Shown piece by piece: positions 37,784-49,008 of a DNA stretch of 64,000 nucleotides; the first letter of the stretch is position 1, and every line of letters begins with the position of its first letter. The notes under the pieces are model-generated. The model did not search any database and was not told where the DNA came from. It saw nothing but the letters and a program-made list of their open reading frames with translations. The stretch comes from Hyphomicrobiales bacterium (lineage in GTDB: Bacteria; Pseudomonadota; Alphaproteobacteria; Rhizobiales; Rhizobiaceae). The stretch is taken from NCBI GenBank assembly GCA_900468065.1, contig UBTA01000061.1, forward strand, positions 17,232 to 81,231. The letters run 5' to 3'. The position numbers were made by a program, and so were the translations under genes.

Positions 37784-37907
37784 TGATAAGACCGCCACAA
37801 AATTGCGTTAATCAATCATCATGACATTGCGGTCTTGTTGCATCTTGATCTAAAACGCGGTTCATAGGCGGCGGTATTCTTACCGGTGCGGGAGTTGGGA
37901 TTTACGA

Positions 37908-38774
37908 ATGGTAATTGCAGGCCAGTTTGAATTGAAGAAGATGGCACGTGTTGTTGTCATTGCGCTTGCGGCTTCCGCGACCAGCGTGTTGATCACCGCT
38001 TGCCAGAACGATCCCGATATCGACATCACCAAGCTGGCCGCCGAAACGGATCCGCCGGAAGTGCTCTACAATCAGGGCCTGGCCAATCTGAACGCGGGCA
38101 AGACGACGGAAGCGGCGCGCAAGTTCGACGCGATCGACAAGCAGCATCCGTTCTCCGAATATGCCCGCAAGGCGCTGGTCATGCGTTCGTTTATCAACTA
38201 CCGAAACGGCCAGTATCAGGAGGCCATCAACGGGGCGAGCCGCTACCTGAACCTCTATCCCGAATCTGAAGACGCAGCATACGCGCAGTACATTGTCGGC
38301 CTCGCCTATTCCAAGCAGATCCCGGCGGTAACGCAGGATCAGAAGCCGGCCTTCAAGACCATCGAGGCGATGCAGGCGGTCATTACCAAATATCCCGATT
38401 CCGACTATGTCGAGGACGCGCAGGCCAAGCTCCGCTATGCCAAGGACCAGCTGGCCGGCAAGGAAATGCAGGTCGGGCGCTACTATCTCGAGCGCAAGGA
38501 ATACCTGGCCGCGATCACGCGTTTTCGCTCCGTCGTCGAGCAATATCCGAATACCAATCAGGTCGAAGAGGCGCTGGCGCGTCTGGTCGAGACCTATTTC
38601 GCCATGGGTATCACGGCTGAGGCACAGACGGCAGCGGCTGTTCTCGGGCACAACTATCCAGACAGCCAGTGGTATGCCGATAGCTACAAGCTCCTGCAGT
38701 CCGGCGGACTGGAGCCGCGTGAAAACGGCAACTCGTGGATTTCGCGTGCGGGCAAGCAGCTTCTGGGCGCCTAG
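37908..38774 (+). CDS. bamD: Outer membrane assembly lipoprotein BamD
   Basis: Lipoprotein of 288 residues with lipobox LITAC (Cys32) and five TPR-like repeats from about residue 50 (for example [33 protein letters not shown] and [13 protein letters not shown]). It is an essential partner of BamA in inserting beta-barrel proteins into the outer membrane. The signal region is preceded by ten unusual residues, so the internal Met12 start ([12 protein letters not shown]) is an alternative. It is followed by recN after 34 bases, so the two may be co-transcribed. Confidence 0.93.
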   Translation: MVIAGQFELKKMARVVVIALAASATSVLITACQNDPDIDITKLAAETDPPEVLYNQGLANLNAGKTTEAARKFDAIDKQHPFSEYARKALVMRSFINYRNGQYQEAINGASRYLNLYPESEDAAYAQYIVGLAYSKQIPAVTQDQKPAFKTIEAMQAVITKYPDSDYVEDAQAKLRYAKDQLAGKEMQVGRYYLERKEYLAAITRFRSVVEQYPNTNQVEEALARLVETYFAMGITAEAQTAAAVLGHNYPDSQWYADSYKLLQSGGLEPRENGNSWISRAGKQLLGA

Positions 38775-38808
38775 GACCGGGACCGACAGCGAAGAGATTT
38801 GAACCTGG

Positions 38809-40482
38809 ATGCTCTCACAGATTTCGATCCGCGATATCGTCCTGATCGAACGGCTTGATCTGTCTTTCGATGCTGGCCTCTCTGTGCTCACGGGCGAAAC
38901 CGGGGCTGGAAAATCCATTCTGCTCGACAGTCTGTCGCTGGCGCTCGGTGGCCGAGGCGACGGTTCGCTCGTTCGCCATGGCGGCGACAAGGGGCAGGTG
39001 ACGGCGGTCTTCGATGTCGGCATGAGCCATCCCGCCCGGCTTCTCGTTCGCGAAAACGGCATCGACGACGATGGCGACCTGATCTTTCGCCGGGTGCAGT
39101 CAGCCGATGGCCGTACCAAGGCCTATGTCAACGACCAGCCCGTTTCCGTTCAACTGATGCGCCAGGCAGGCCAGTTGCTGGTCGAGATCCACGGCCAGCA
39201 TGACGACCGTGCCCTTGTCGATACCCACGCCCATCGCACGCTTCTCGATGCCTTCGGCGGTCTTGCCGAGGAGGCGCAGGCCGTCTCCGGCCTCTACCGC
39301 ATCTGGAAGGATGCTGAGCGGACGCTGAAGAAGCATCGTGACAAGGTTGAAGCCGCTGCCCGCGAGGCCGATTATCTGCGTTCCTCGGTCGAGGAACTGG
39401 AAACCCTGTCACCGCAGGACGGCGAGGAAGATGACCTTGCTGAGCGCCGTTCGCGGATGATGAAGGCGGAGCGCATTGCTGTCGATATCAACGAGGCGAG
39501 CGAGTTTCTCAATGGCAATGGCTCGCCTGTTCCTCTGATTGCCTCAATGGTGCGCAGGCTGGAGCGCAAGAGCCACGAAGCGCCGGGCCTTCTCGAAGAG
39601 ACCGTCGAGTTGCTGGACGCCGCGCTCAACCAGCTTTCCGACGCCCAGATGGCGGTCGAGGCGGCGTTGCGGAAAACCGAATATGACCCGAAAGAGCTGG
39701 AGCGCGCCGAGGAGCGGTTGTTTGCCCTGCGCGCCGCTGCCCGCAAATATTCCGTACCGGTGACGACGCTGCCAGCGCTCGCAGTCCGGATGATCTCTGA
39801 TCTCGCCGATCTCGACGCGGGCGAAGAAAAGCTGAAACCGCTGGAAACGCAGCTCGGGCTGACCAAGGGCGCTTTTGACTCGGCGGCGGTGGCCCTTTCG
39901 ACCAAGCGCCACAACACTGCAACGGCGCTCTCCGAAGCCGTCATGGCCGAGCTTCCGGCGCTCAAGCTTGAGCGTGCCCGGTTCATGGCGGAAGTCACGT
40001 CCGATCCGGCTGCCGCTACGGCCGAGGGTATCGATGTGGTCGAATTCCATGTTCAGACCAATCCCGGCACACGGCCCGGCCCGATCATGAAAGTGGCGTC
40101 CGGTGGCGAGCTGTCGCGCTTCCTTCTGGCGCTGAAGGTGGCGCTCGCCGATCGCGGCTCGGCACCGACGCTCGTCTTCGACGAAATCGATACCGGCGTC
40201 GGCGGCGCTGTCGCGGATGCCATCGGCCAGCGTCTCAAGCGGCTGTCAAAGACCGTCCAGGTCCTGTCCGTCACCCATGCGCCGCAGGTGGCGGCGCGCG
40301 CTGCAACGCATCTGCTGATCTCCAAGGGGCCTTCGGCGGAAAAGTCCGAAACGATCGCCACCCGCGTCGCCCGCATGGACGACAAGGCTCGCACCGAGGA
40401 AATCGCCCGGATGCTGGCCGGGGCTTCGGTGACGGATGAGGCGAGGGCGGCTGCAGCGCGGTTGTTGGCGGGGAACGTGTAG
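38809..40482 (+). CDS. recN: DNA repair protein RecN
   Basis: SMC-like ATPase of 557 residues acting in double-strand-break repair and recombination. It has Walker A GETGAGKSILLDSL at about residues 30-43, a long central coiled coil (about 160-380), the ABC signature VASGGELSRFLLALK, and Walker B TLVFDEIDTGVGG. The position between bamD and ligA is the usual rhizobial arrangement. The intergenic repeat at 40488-40605 separates it from ligA. Confidence 0.94.
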   Translation: MLSQISIRDIVLIERLDLSFDAGLSVLTGETGAGKSILLDSLSLALGGRGDGSLVRHGGDKGQVTAVFDVGMSHPARLLVRENGIDDDGDLIFRRVQSADGRTKAYVNDQPVSVQLMRQAGQLLVEIHGQHDDRALVDTHAHRTLLDAFGGLAEEAQAVSGLYRIWKDAERTLKKHRDKVEAAAREADYLRSSVEELETLSPQDGEEDDLAERRSRMMKAERIAVDINEASEFLNGNGSPVPLIASMVRRLERKSHEAPGLLEETVELLDAALNQLSDAQMAVEAALRKTEYDPKELERAEERLFALRAAARKYSVPVTTLPALAVRMISDLADLDAGEEKLKPLETQLGLTKGAFDSAAVALSTKRHNTATALSEAVMAELPALKLERARFMAEVTSDPAAATAEGIDVVEFHVQTNPGTRPGPIMKVASGGELSRFLLALKVALADRGSAPTLVFDEIDTGVGGAVADAIGQRLKRLSKTVQVLSVTHAPQVAARAATHLLISKGPSAEKSETIATRVARMDDKARTEEIARMLAGASVTDEARAAAARLLAGNV

Positions 40483-40487
40483 TTTTT

Positions 40488-40605
40488 ACCCTCCCCTTGA
40501 GGGGGAGGGTCGGCACGCAGTGCCGGGGTGGGGTGATCCTTTGTGCTCACCTAACGATCACCCCACCCACGCGTTCCGCGCGACCTCTCCCTCAAGGGGA
40601 GGTGA
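40488..40605. repeat. Palindromic GC-rich intergenic repeat (rhizobial RIME-like)
   Basis: An imperfect inverted repeat of about 118 bases. The left arm begins CTCCCCTTGAGGGGGAGGG (40491) and ends GGGGTGGGGTGATC; the right arm mirrors it (GATCACCCCACCC ... CTCAAGGGGAG, ending at 40601), with a 17-base spacer. Elements with these CCCTCCCCTTGAGGG ends are dispersed in rhizobial and related genomes. It could fold into a long hairpin in RNA and affect recN-ligA readthrough. Only one copy lies in this window, so dispersal is inferred from knowledge of such elements. Confidence 0.75.
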
Positions 40606-40635
40606 GCATCTTCCCATTCTTCGAAAATTCTCTAA

Positions 40636-42822
<2,187 letters not shown>

Positions 42823-42888
42823 TGCCCATTCCTTTGCCTTAAAAGCTTTCCCCGTTCTCCTGTCTTCTCTATGACGGCTGCCAGATTT

Positions 42889-42906
42889 GTGACAGTTTCG
42901 TGACAA
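42889..42906 (-). promoter_or_regulatory. Pho box upstream of DUF47-pit
   Basis: Two 7-base half-sites GTGACAG and GTGACAA are separated by 4 bases, the 11-bp periodicity of PhoB direct repeats; read on the minus strand they are TTGTCAC-N4-CTGTCAC against the consensus CTGTCAT-N4-CTGTCAT. It lies 22 bases before the DUF47 start. In Sinorhizobium meliloti the homologous orfA-pit operon is repressed by PhoB at low phosphate. Confidence 0.6.
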
Positions 42907-42928
42907 CGCGAAGATAGGTGGATGAACA

Positions 42929-43573
42929 ATGCTGGGTTGGTTTCGCAAGCTCTTGCCGCGCGAAGACAAGTTCTTTGAGCTTTTCGAGGCGCATTCGCGC
43001 ACGGTCGTCGGTGCGGCCGACGCACTGAAGGCGCTTTTGGCCGGAGAGGGCGATCTGGATGCCCATTGCGACAGCATCGTCGCCCTTGAAGACCAGGCCG
43101 ACGCGATTACCCGCGATGTCATGCTTGCGGTCCGCCTGAGTTTCATCACGCCGTTCGATCGTGGCGATATCAAGGACCTGATCCAGTCGATGGATGACGC
43201 CATCGACATGATGCACAAGACGGTCAAGACCATCCGCCTGTTCGAGCAGACGAGCTTTGATCCCGGGATGCGCGAAATGGGCGTCCTGATCGCCGATTCC
43301 GCCAAGCTGGTCGCCGAAGCGATCCCGCTGCTCGACCGTATCGGCGCCAATGTGCCGCGCCTGACCGCCATTGCCGAGGAGGTCAACCGGCTTGAAGAGC
43401 GCTCCGACCAGCTGCACGACGAAGGCCTCAAGGATCTGTTCCGCCGTCACGGCGCCTCAAATTCGATGGCTTATATCATCGGCAGCGAGATCTATGGCGA
43501 ACTCGAAAAGGTCGTCGATCGTTTCGAGGACGTCGTCAATGAAATCAGCGGCATCCTGATCGAGAACGTCTGA
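42929..43573 (+). CDS. DUF47 (PhoU-like) Pit accessory protein
   Basis: Cytoplasmic all-helical protein of 214 residues of the DUF47/PhoU_div family (for example LPREDKFFELFEAHSRTVV, DLIQSMDDAIDMMHKT and IIGSEIYGELEKVVDRFEDVVNEI). In Sinorhizobium the equivalent gene, orfA, is co-transcribed with pit and needed for its phosphate uptake. Its stop overlaps the pit start by one base (TGATG). A Pho box precedes it, so phosphate-regulated expression is likely. Confidence 0.92.
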   Translation: MLGWFRKLLPREDKFFELFEAHSRTVVGAADALKALLAGEGDLDAHCDSIVALEDQADAITRDVMLAVRLSFITPFDRGDIKDLIQSMDDAIDMMHKTVKTIRLFEQTSFDPGMREMGVLIADSAKLVAEAIPLLDRIGANVPRLTAIAEEVNRLEERSDQLHDEGLKDLFRRHGASNSMAYIIGSEIYGELEKVVDRFEDVVNEISGILIENV

Positions 43574-44574
43574 TGGACGCGACACTCGCTCTGCCGTTGC
43601 TCATCGCGCTGATCGGCGTCGCGCTGTTCTTCGATTTTCTCAACGGTCTGCACGACGCCGCCAATTCGATCGCCACGATCGTCTCGACGCGCGTTCTGCG
43701 GCCGCAATATGCCGTCATGTGGGCGGCATTCTTCAATTTCATCGCCTTCCTGTTTTTCGGCCTTCACGTTGCCGAAACGCTGGGAACCGGCATCATCGAC
43801 CCGTCCATCGTCACGCCACAGGTGATCTTCGCCGCTTTGATGGGGGCGATCATCTGGAATATCGTCACCTGGATTTTCGGCATCCCGTCGAGCTCGTCGC
43901 ATGCGCTGGTCGGCGGTCTGGTCGGGGCGGGGCTTGCCAAGACCGGCGGCGATGCGATTGTTCTCTCCGGCCTCCTGAAAACCGTGGCTGCCATTTTCAT
44001 GTCGCCGATGATCGGTTTCATGCTGGCGCTGCTGCTTGTCCTCATCGTTTCCTGGGTCTGCCTTCGCCGGACGCCGTTTGCTGTCGACCGCAGCTTTCGC
44101 GGCCTGCAGTTCATTTCGGCCTCGCTTTATTCGCTTGGTCATGGCGGAAACGACGCGCAGAAGACCATGGGCATTATCGCCGTGCTGCTGTTCAGCCAGG
44201 GCTATCTCGGCGACAAGTTCTACGTGCCGTTCTGGGTGGTCATCACCTGCCAGTCGGCCATGGCGCTCGGCACGCTGTTCGGCGGCTGGCGTATCGTCCA
44301 CACGATGGGCTCGAAGATCACCAAGCTCAATCCGATGCAAGGTTTCTGCGCGGAAACCGGCGGCGCCATCACGCTGTTTGCCGCAACATGGCTGGGGATA
44401 CCTGTCTCGACCACACACACCATCACTGGCGCCATTATCGGCGTTGGAGCGGCACGGCGTGTCTCGGCGGTGCGCTGGGGGCTTGCGGGCAATATTCTGA
44501 TTGCCTGGATCGTCACCCTGCCGGCGGCAGCGCTGATTTCCGCGCTGTTCTACTTCCTGGTCGGCCTGCTTTAA
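43573..44574 (+). CDS. pit: Low-affinity inorganic phosphate transporter Pit
   Basis: Inner-membrane protein of 333 residues with about ten helices and duplicated family signatures (FDFLNGLHDAANSIATIVSTR and GGNDAQKTMGIIAVLL). It symports metal-phosphate with protons as the low-affinity, phosphate-replete route. It is coupled to DUF47 by a one-base overlap and shares the upstream Pho box. In S. meliloti this system is down-regulated when the high-affinity PhoCDET system is active, so opposite regulation to btaAB is expected. Confidence 0.94.
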   Translation: MDATLALPLLIALIGVALFFDFLNGLHDAANSIATIVSTRVLRPQYAVMWAAFFNFIAFLFFGLHVAETLGTGIIDPSIVTPQVIFAALMGAIIWNIVTWIFGIPSSSSHALVGGLVGAGLAKTGGDAIVLSGLLKTVAAIFMSPMIGFMLALLLVLIVSWVCLRRTPFAVDRSFRGLQFISASLYSLGHGGNDAQKTMGIIAVLLFSQGYLGDKFYVPFWVVITCQSAMALGTLFGGWRIVHTMGSKITKLNPMQGFCAETGGAITLFAATWLGIPVSTTHTITGAIIGVGAARRVSAVRWGLAGNILIAWIVTLPAAALISALFYFLVGLL

Positions 44575-44617
44575 AATCCGAAGCGCGGCTAACGAATCCA
44601 GAAGATCGTGCCACGCT

Positions 44618-46816
44618 TCAGTGCATCCTCATGGTGATTTGACCGGTGAAGCCTTTGGCCAGGAGCACGGCGGTCTGCTCCGGCGGAAGCGCCTTGCCGT
44701 AGCGATAACCTTGACCGGCCTTGCATCCAAGCAGACGCAAACTTAGCTCCTGTTCCTCGGTCTCGATGCCTTCGGCGATCGTTTCCAATCCAAGTTCGTC
44801 GCTCATCATCAACATGGCCCTGGTGATGGCCGCATCATGTGGGTTTTCTGTCATCTCGCTGATGAATGACCGGTCGATCTTAAGCGTCGTCAGCGGAAAC
44901 CGTTGCAGCGAACTCAGGGAGGCAAAGCCTGTGCCGAAATCGTCGAAGGCAATGCCGACGCCGAGATCGCGCAGATGGTGCACGGCTGCAAAAGCGTTGT
45001 CGTCGTTGAGGAGCGCGATCGTCTCCGTTACCTCAAGGCCAAGGGCGGACGGCGGAAGTCTGTGTTCAGCCAGCGCGTCTGTGACATGCTGAACGAGGGT
45101 GGCGGCACGATACTGGGCTGCGAAAAGATTGACGCTGACCTTGATGGGCGGCAGGCCGCTTGCCCGCCATTCCGCCGCCTGACGGCAGGCTTCGCGCAAA
45201 ACCCACCAGCCGACCGGCAGAGCAAGCGAACTTGATTCCACTGCGGGCAGAAAATCGCTGGGATAGAGCAGGCCGTGCTGCGGATGCTGCCAGCGGATCA
45301 GCGCTTCCACACCTAGGATATGCCCGTCTTCCAGGGAAACCTGCGGCTGATAGTACAACACCAGTTCATTGTTCTTCAGCGCGCGCAGGAGTTCGTCCTG
45401 GGTAGCCCGCCGGGCGAGCGAATCGCTGCGCATCTCAGGCTCGAACATCAGCATGGTGCCACCACCGGCCTGCTTTGCCCGGTAGAGTGCGAAATCGGCG
45501 CTGGCAAGCAGTTCCTCGGCATCAGTGCCATGCTGCGGCGCAAGCGCAATGCCAATGGTGGCCGCGAGCTGGAAAACGTTGCCGCCCACATCAAACGGTG
45601 CTTCGAAGGCCGAGAGAGCTGCTTCGATCGCGCCCATCGCCTCATCAGCATGCCTGTGACCGGGCAACAGGATCGCAAATTCGTCACCGCCGAAACGCGC
45701 CACGGTGACATCTGCGGCAAGAACCGATGGCAGCCTCACCGCCACAGCCTGCAGCAAGGCATCTCCGACGGCATGGCCGAGGCTGTCATTGACATCCTTG
45801 AAGCCATCGAGATCGAGCAGGGCTACCGTTGCCGCCCGGTTTTCGGAAAGTGCCTCCTGCAGCAGGTTTTCAAACTGGTGCCGGTTGCTTAAGCCCGTCA
45901 GCGTATCCTGATTGGCCATCCGGAGCAGGCGTGCATCGCGCTCGCGCCGATCGGTGATATCGCGGATCACCGCCCCCATGCCGACCCCGCGCTCGTCATT
46001 CCAGAGCGACAGCGAAATTTCGATCGGCACCTCGGTCTGGTCGCGTTTGCGGGCGACCACCTCGACGGTTTTGCCGATCAGTTTTGTCGTGCCCCCGGCC
46101 AGAACCCGTGCAAGGCCAGCATGATGCGCACCGCGAAACCGGTCAGGAATGATGATGTCGATCAACTGGCCGATCATCTCGTCCTGATGATAGCCGAACA
46201 GGTTCAGCGCCGCACGATTGACGAATTCGATACGCCCCGTCGCATCGATGGCAAAGAAGGCCAGCTCCGTTGCCCCGGAAAAATTCATCACTGTCGAGCG
46301 GATGATCTCCGTCCGGCGCAGCCGCATCTGTTCCATGACCAGCGTGCCAAGAAGTTCGAGCGTCGCCCGTTGCCGTTCTCCGAAATCGCGGCGCGGCACC
46401 GTATCTGCAATGCACAATGCACCGATACGAAAGCCTTCGGCGGTTGTCAGAGGAGTACCCGCATAGAAACGAAGGAAGGGCGCTCCCGTAACCAGAGGGT
46501 TACCGGCAAAGCGGGAATCTGCCAGCATATCATCGATAACGAGGACCTGGCCGCTCCCGATCGTATGGGTGCAGACGGATATGGAACGGGCAATGTCGGG
46601 GACATTGATCCCGTGCATCGCCTTGAAGTGTTGCATATCCTTTTCAACCAGCGTGATGAAGGCCATCGGCGCATCGAAAAGCTGGGCGGCAAGGTGTGCG
46701 ATCGTGTCGAACCGCGGTTCCGGTGCCGTCCCGGCGATCCACAAGTTCGACAGCGCCTCCAAGCGGTGGAGTTCGGTATTGCCGTTGGTGTCCGCGTCAG
46801 CCGTTTCAGTGCCCAT
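44618..46816 (-). CDS. GAF-PAS-GGDEF-EAL cyclic-di-GMP signalling protein
   Basis: Soluble multidomain protein of 732 residues: GAF (about 35-165), PAS (about 175-285, with an RDITDRRERDARL linker), GGDEF (intact at 376-380 in RFGGDEFAILLPG), and EAL (intact at 504-506 in GVEALIRWQHPQHG). The EAL domain keeps the TET, DDFGTGFAS and KIDRSF blocks, so it may both make and break c-di-GMP, with the N-terminal domains sensing ligand, redox or light. It faces a divergent intergenic region shared with the FAH-like gene. Confidence 0.92.
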   Translation of the reverse strand: MGTETADADTNGNTELHRLEALSNLWIAGTAPEPRFDTIAHLAAQLFDAPMAFITLVEKDMQHFKAMHGINVPDIARSISVCTHTIGSGQVLVIDDMLADSRFAGNPLVTGAPFLRFYAGTPLTTAEGFRIGALCIADTVPRRDFGERQRATLELLGTLVMEQMRLRRTEIIRSTVMNFSGATELAFFAIDATGRIEFVNRAALNLFGYHQDEMIGQLIDIIIPDRFRGAHHAGLARVLAGGTTKLIGKTVEVVARKRDQTEVPIEISLSLWNDERGVGMGAVIRDITDRRERDARLLRMANQDTLTGLSNRHQFENLLQEALSENRAATVALLDLDGFKDVNDSLGHAVGDALLQAVAVRLPSVLAADVTVARFGGDEFAILLPGHRHADEAMGAIEAALSAFEAPFDVGGNVFQLAATIGIALAPQHGTDAEELLASADFALYRAKQAGGGTMLMFEPEMRSDSLARRATQDELLRALKNNELVLYYQPQVSLEDGHILGVEALIRWQHPQHGLLYPSDFLPAVESSSLALPVGWWVLREACRQAAEWRASGLPPIKVSVNLFAAQYRAATLVQHVTDALAEHRLPPSALGLEVTETIALLNDDNAFAAVHHLRDLGVGIAFDDFGTGFASLSSLQRFPLTTLKIDRSFISEMTENPHDAAITRAMLMMSDELGLETIAEGIETEEQELSLRLLGCKAGQGYRYGKALPPEQTAVLLAKGFTGQITMRMH

Positions 46817-47197
46817 TCGAAATCCCGATTTGGCTCAATGGCAGTGGCAGTATCTCCACCGGCAATCGACTGTCGCTGGCCGGTATTTTTCAAAGTAGTC
46901 AGAACCCGTTATCAACCACTAAACAAACAGTGTACTATGTATTAAATATCACTTTTGCGTGTATTATTGTCCGGTAGTGATGCGGCGCTTTCAGTAAGCG
47001 CCGTCAGCAAAGTGCTCCGGCATTCGTTCCCTTGGTATGCAGCCGGCATGGTGGACGGAAATTGGCCCATTTTGGCGCACAATGCTTGCTGGCTCTGCCC
47101 GCAAATTCGGCGCGACACTCGCCGTCAAATAGTATCCTATGGGGCAGGCGGTCAAAGAACTGCCGGTGTCAACCAGAACCCGAGGAACACGCAAGCG
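46817..47197. other. Divergent intergenic region with an AT-rich core and small hairpin
   Basis: About 381 bases between the GAF-PAS gene and the FAH-like gene with no convincing gene. An AT-rich stretch (46910-46970) probably holds promoters. A 7-bp hairpin (GGCGCTT/AAGCGCC, 46984-47002) is visible. The FAH-like frame is open through it but lacks a site. Confidence 0.45.
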
Positions 47198-47938
47198 ATG
47201 AAACTGGCCACTCTGAAAGACAGTACCCGCGACGGCAAACTCGTCGTCGTCTCCAAGGATCTGACCCGCTGCTCGGAAGTCGGCCATATTGCCCGCACCC
47301 TTCAGGCTGCACTCGACGACTGGGCCCATGCCGGCCCCCGGCTGGCACGGGTTGCCATCGGCGTCGAGACTGGCGCGCAGCCGACCATGCGGTTTCACGA
47401 GCATGACGCCGCTTCGCCGCTGCCACGCGCATTTTTCTGGGCCGGCGGATCCGGTGGTTTTACCGGTCCCCGCGATCCTATCCCTACCGCCGCGTCCGAC
47501 ATTTCCATGACCGCACAGCTTGCCGTCATCGTCGATGATGTCGATGTGCAAGCTGGTGCCGACGACGCGAAGCAGGCGATTCTCCTCGTTCTGCTCGCCC
47601 ACGATGTTTCAGGCGATGGGAGCAGCGTTGCTTCATCCTTTTCGCCGGTTGCGGTGACGCCCGACGAATTGGGCGATGGCGCGGATCTCTCTCTGCTTGT
47701 TCGCCACAACGGCAAGCCGGTCGATGGCGGCACGGGCAGTGCGAAAGAGTGCGCCGCTGCTGTGGCGGCTGCGGCCGGGAAACGTTCGCTGGTCGCGGGC
47801 AGTATCGTTGCCACCGGTTCCTGCCTTGTCACCTCGGCGCTCTCCTTGGGCGACGTGGTTCGCGTCGAGATGAACGATCGCACGGGACATTCCATCTTCG
47901 GCGCTATCGAGCAGACGGTCGAAACCCGCAGCAAATGA
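47198..47938 (+). CDS. Shortened fumarylacetoacetase (FAH)-like protein, probable pseudoenzyme
   Basis: Protein of 246 residues whose beginning (MKLATLKD, then VVVSKDLTRC and FHEHDAASPLPRAF) and end (VRVEMNDRTGHSIFGAIEQ) are clearly those of FAH-family hydrolases of about 330 residues. Three inner segments are missing or altered. The usual metal-binding DFExE block is SMTAQ (residues 103-107), losing both Glu, and NDVSLR is HDVSGD (135-140), keeping only Asp. The active site therefore looks dead. The frame is intact with no stops. It lies upstream of panC on the same strand, behind a terminator. It may be a binding or regulatory paralogue; its function is unknown. Confidence 0.8.
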   Translation: MKLATLKDSTRDGKLVVVSKDLTRCSEVGHIARTLQAALDDWAHAGPRLARVAIGVETGAQPTMRFHEHDAASPLPRAFFWAGGSGGFTGPRDPIPTAASDISMTAQLAVIVDDVDVQAGADDAKQAILLVLLAHDVSGDGSSVASSFSPVAVTPDELGDGADLSLLVRHNGKPVDGGTGSAKECAAAVAAAAGKRSLVAGSIVATGSCLVTSALSLGDVVRVEMNDRTGHSIFGAIEQTVETRSK

Positions 47939-47977
47939 CGGGATCGGGTTCCGGGGCAACCCGGACCCCGCTTTTTC
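47939..47977 (+). terminator. Intrinsic terminator after the FAH-like gene
   Basis: A hairpin with GGGTT/AACCC core and GGG..CCC outer pairs (47939-47970) is followed by CTTTTTC. It separates the FAH-like gene from panCB, so they are separate transcripts. Confidence 0.7.
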
Positions 47978-48132
47978 TCCGGACAATTCTTGCCTTCAAT
48001 TCTTGAATTGTCTTTTTGCACTGCACACGTTAGGAAAACCGCGCCGGGTTTCGTGCGGATGCTCGCAGCGAAAACTGGCAAGGCCAGCCGCCGTGAACAA
48101 GGCGGCATGCTTGCGGATTGGAGGGTCCCGAG

Positions 48133-49008
48133 ATGGAAACAATCACCACCATTGCCGAACTGCGTGCGCGCCTGAGCGACCATCGCCGCGCCGGAAAAAC
48201 CATCGGTCTCGTCCCGACCATGGGCTATCTGCATGTCGGCCATATGGAATTGGTTGCCCGGGCGCGGGCGGCAAACGACATCGTTGTCGTCAGCTTGTTC
48301 GTCAATCCGCTGCAGTTCGGCGCCAATGAGGACCTGACCAAATATCCGCGCGATCTTGTCCGCGATCAGGCAATGCTTGTCGAGGGCGGCGCCGATTTCC
48401 TCTTTGCACCCGGCGTCTTGGATATGTATCCGCGGCCGATGGAAACGGTGGTCGATGTGCCGACGCTTGGCAGCGAGCTGGAAGGCTCGGTTCGCCCCGG
48501 TCATTTCGCCGGAGTGGCCACCGTCGTCACCAAGCTGTTCAACATCGTCCAGCCGGACCGCGCCTATTTCGGCGAGAAGGATTTCCAGCAGTTGCAGATC
48601 ATCCGTCGCATGGTCGAGGATATGGCGCAGCCGGTCGAGGTGGTCGGTGTTGCAACGGTGCGCGAGGCTGACGGTCTCGCCTGTTCGTCGCGCAATGTCT
48701 ACCTGACTCCTGAAGAGCGTAGCGCTGCCGCCATCGTGCCGAAGGCGCTTGATGAGGCCGAACGGCTGATCACCGGCGGGGTGACGGACGTGGCTGCGCT
48801 TGAAAAGGCGGTCACCGATTTCATCGCCTCCGAGCCGCTGGCAAAGCCGGAAGTAGTGGCTCTGCGCGATCCGGAAACATTGCACGAATTGACGGAAATC
48901 GGCGAGAAACCGGTTCTTCTGTTGCTTTTTATCCGCTTCGGGAGCACGAAGCTGCTCGATAACCGGGTTTTCAGCCCAAAAACCGCAAAATTTGCAAAGG
49001 TGGCATGA
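48133..49008 (+). CDS. panC: Pantothenate synthetase
   Basis: Enzyme of 291 residues that condenses pantoate and beta-alanine with ATP. Motifs: [15 protein letters not shown] (HIGH-like HVGH), [21 protein letters not shown] and SSRNVYL, all intact. GGAGGG lies 9 bases before the ATG. It is followed by panB with a four-base overlap, so the two vitamin B5 steps are coupled. No ketopantoate reductase gene is present nearby. Confidence 0.96.
   Translation: METITTIAELRARLSDHRRAGKTIGLVPTMGYLHVGHMELVARARAANDIVVVSLFVNPLQFGANEDLTKYPRDLVRDQAMLVEGGADFLFAPGVLDMYPRPMETVVDVPTLGSELEGSVRPGHFAGVATVVTKLFNIVQPDRAYFGEKDFQQLQIIRRMVEDMAQPVEVVGVATVREADGLACSSRNVYLTPEERSAAAIVPKALDEAERLITGGVTDVAALEKAVTDFIASEPLAKPEVVALRDPETLHELTEIGEKPVLLLLFIRFGSTKLLDNRVFSPKTAKFAKVA

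Noticed and set aside
46955..47197. N-terminal extension of the FAH-like gene
   Set aside because: Lacks family similarity and a ribosome site; the family N-terminus begins at 47198.
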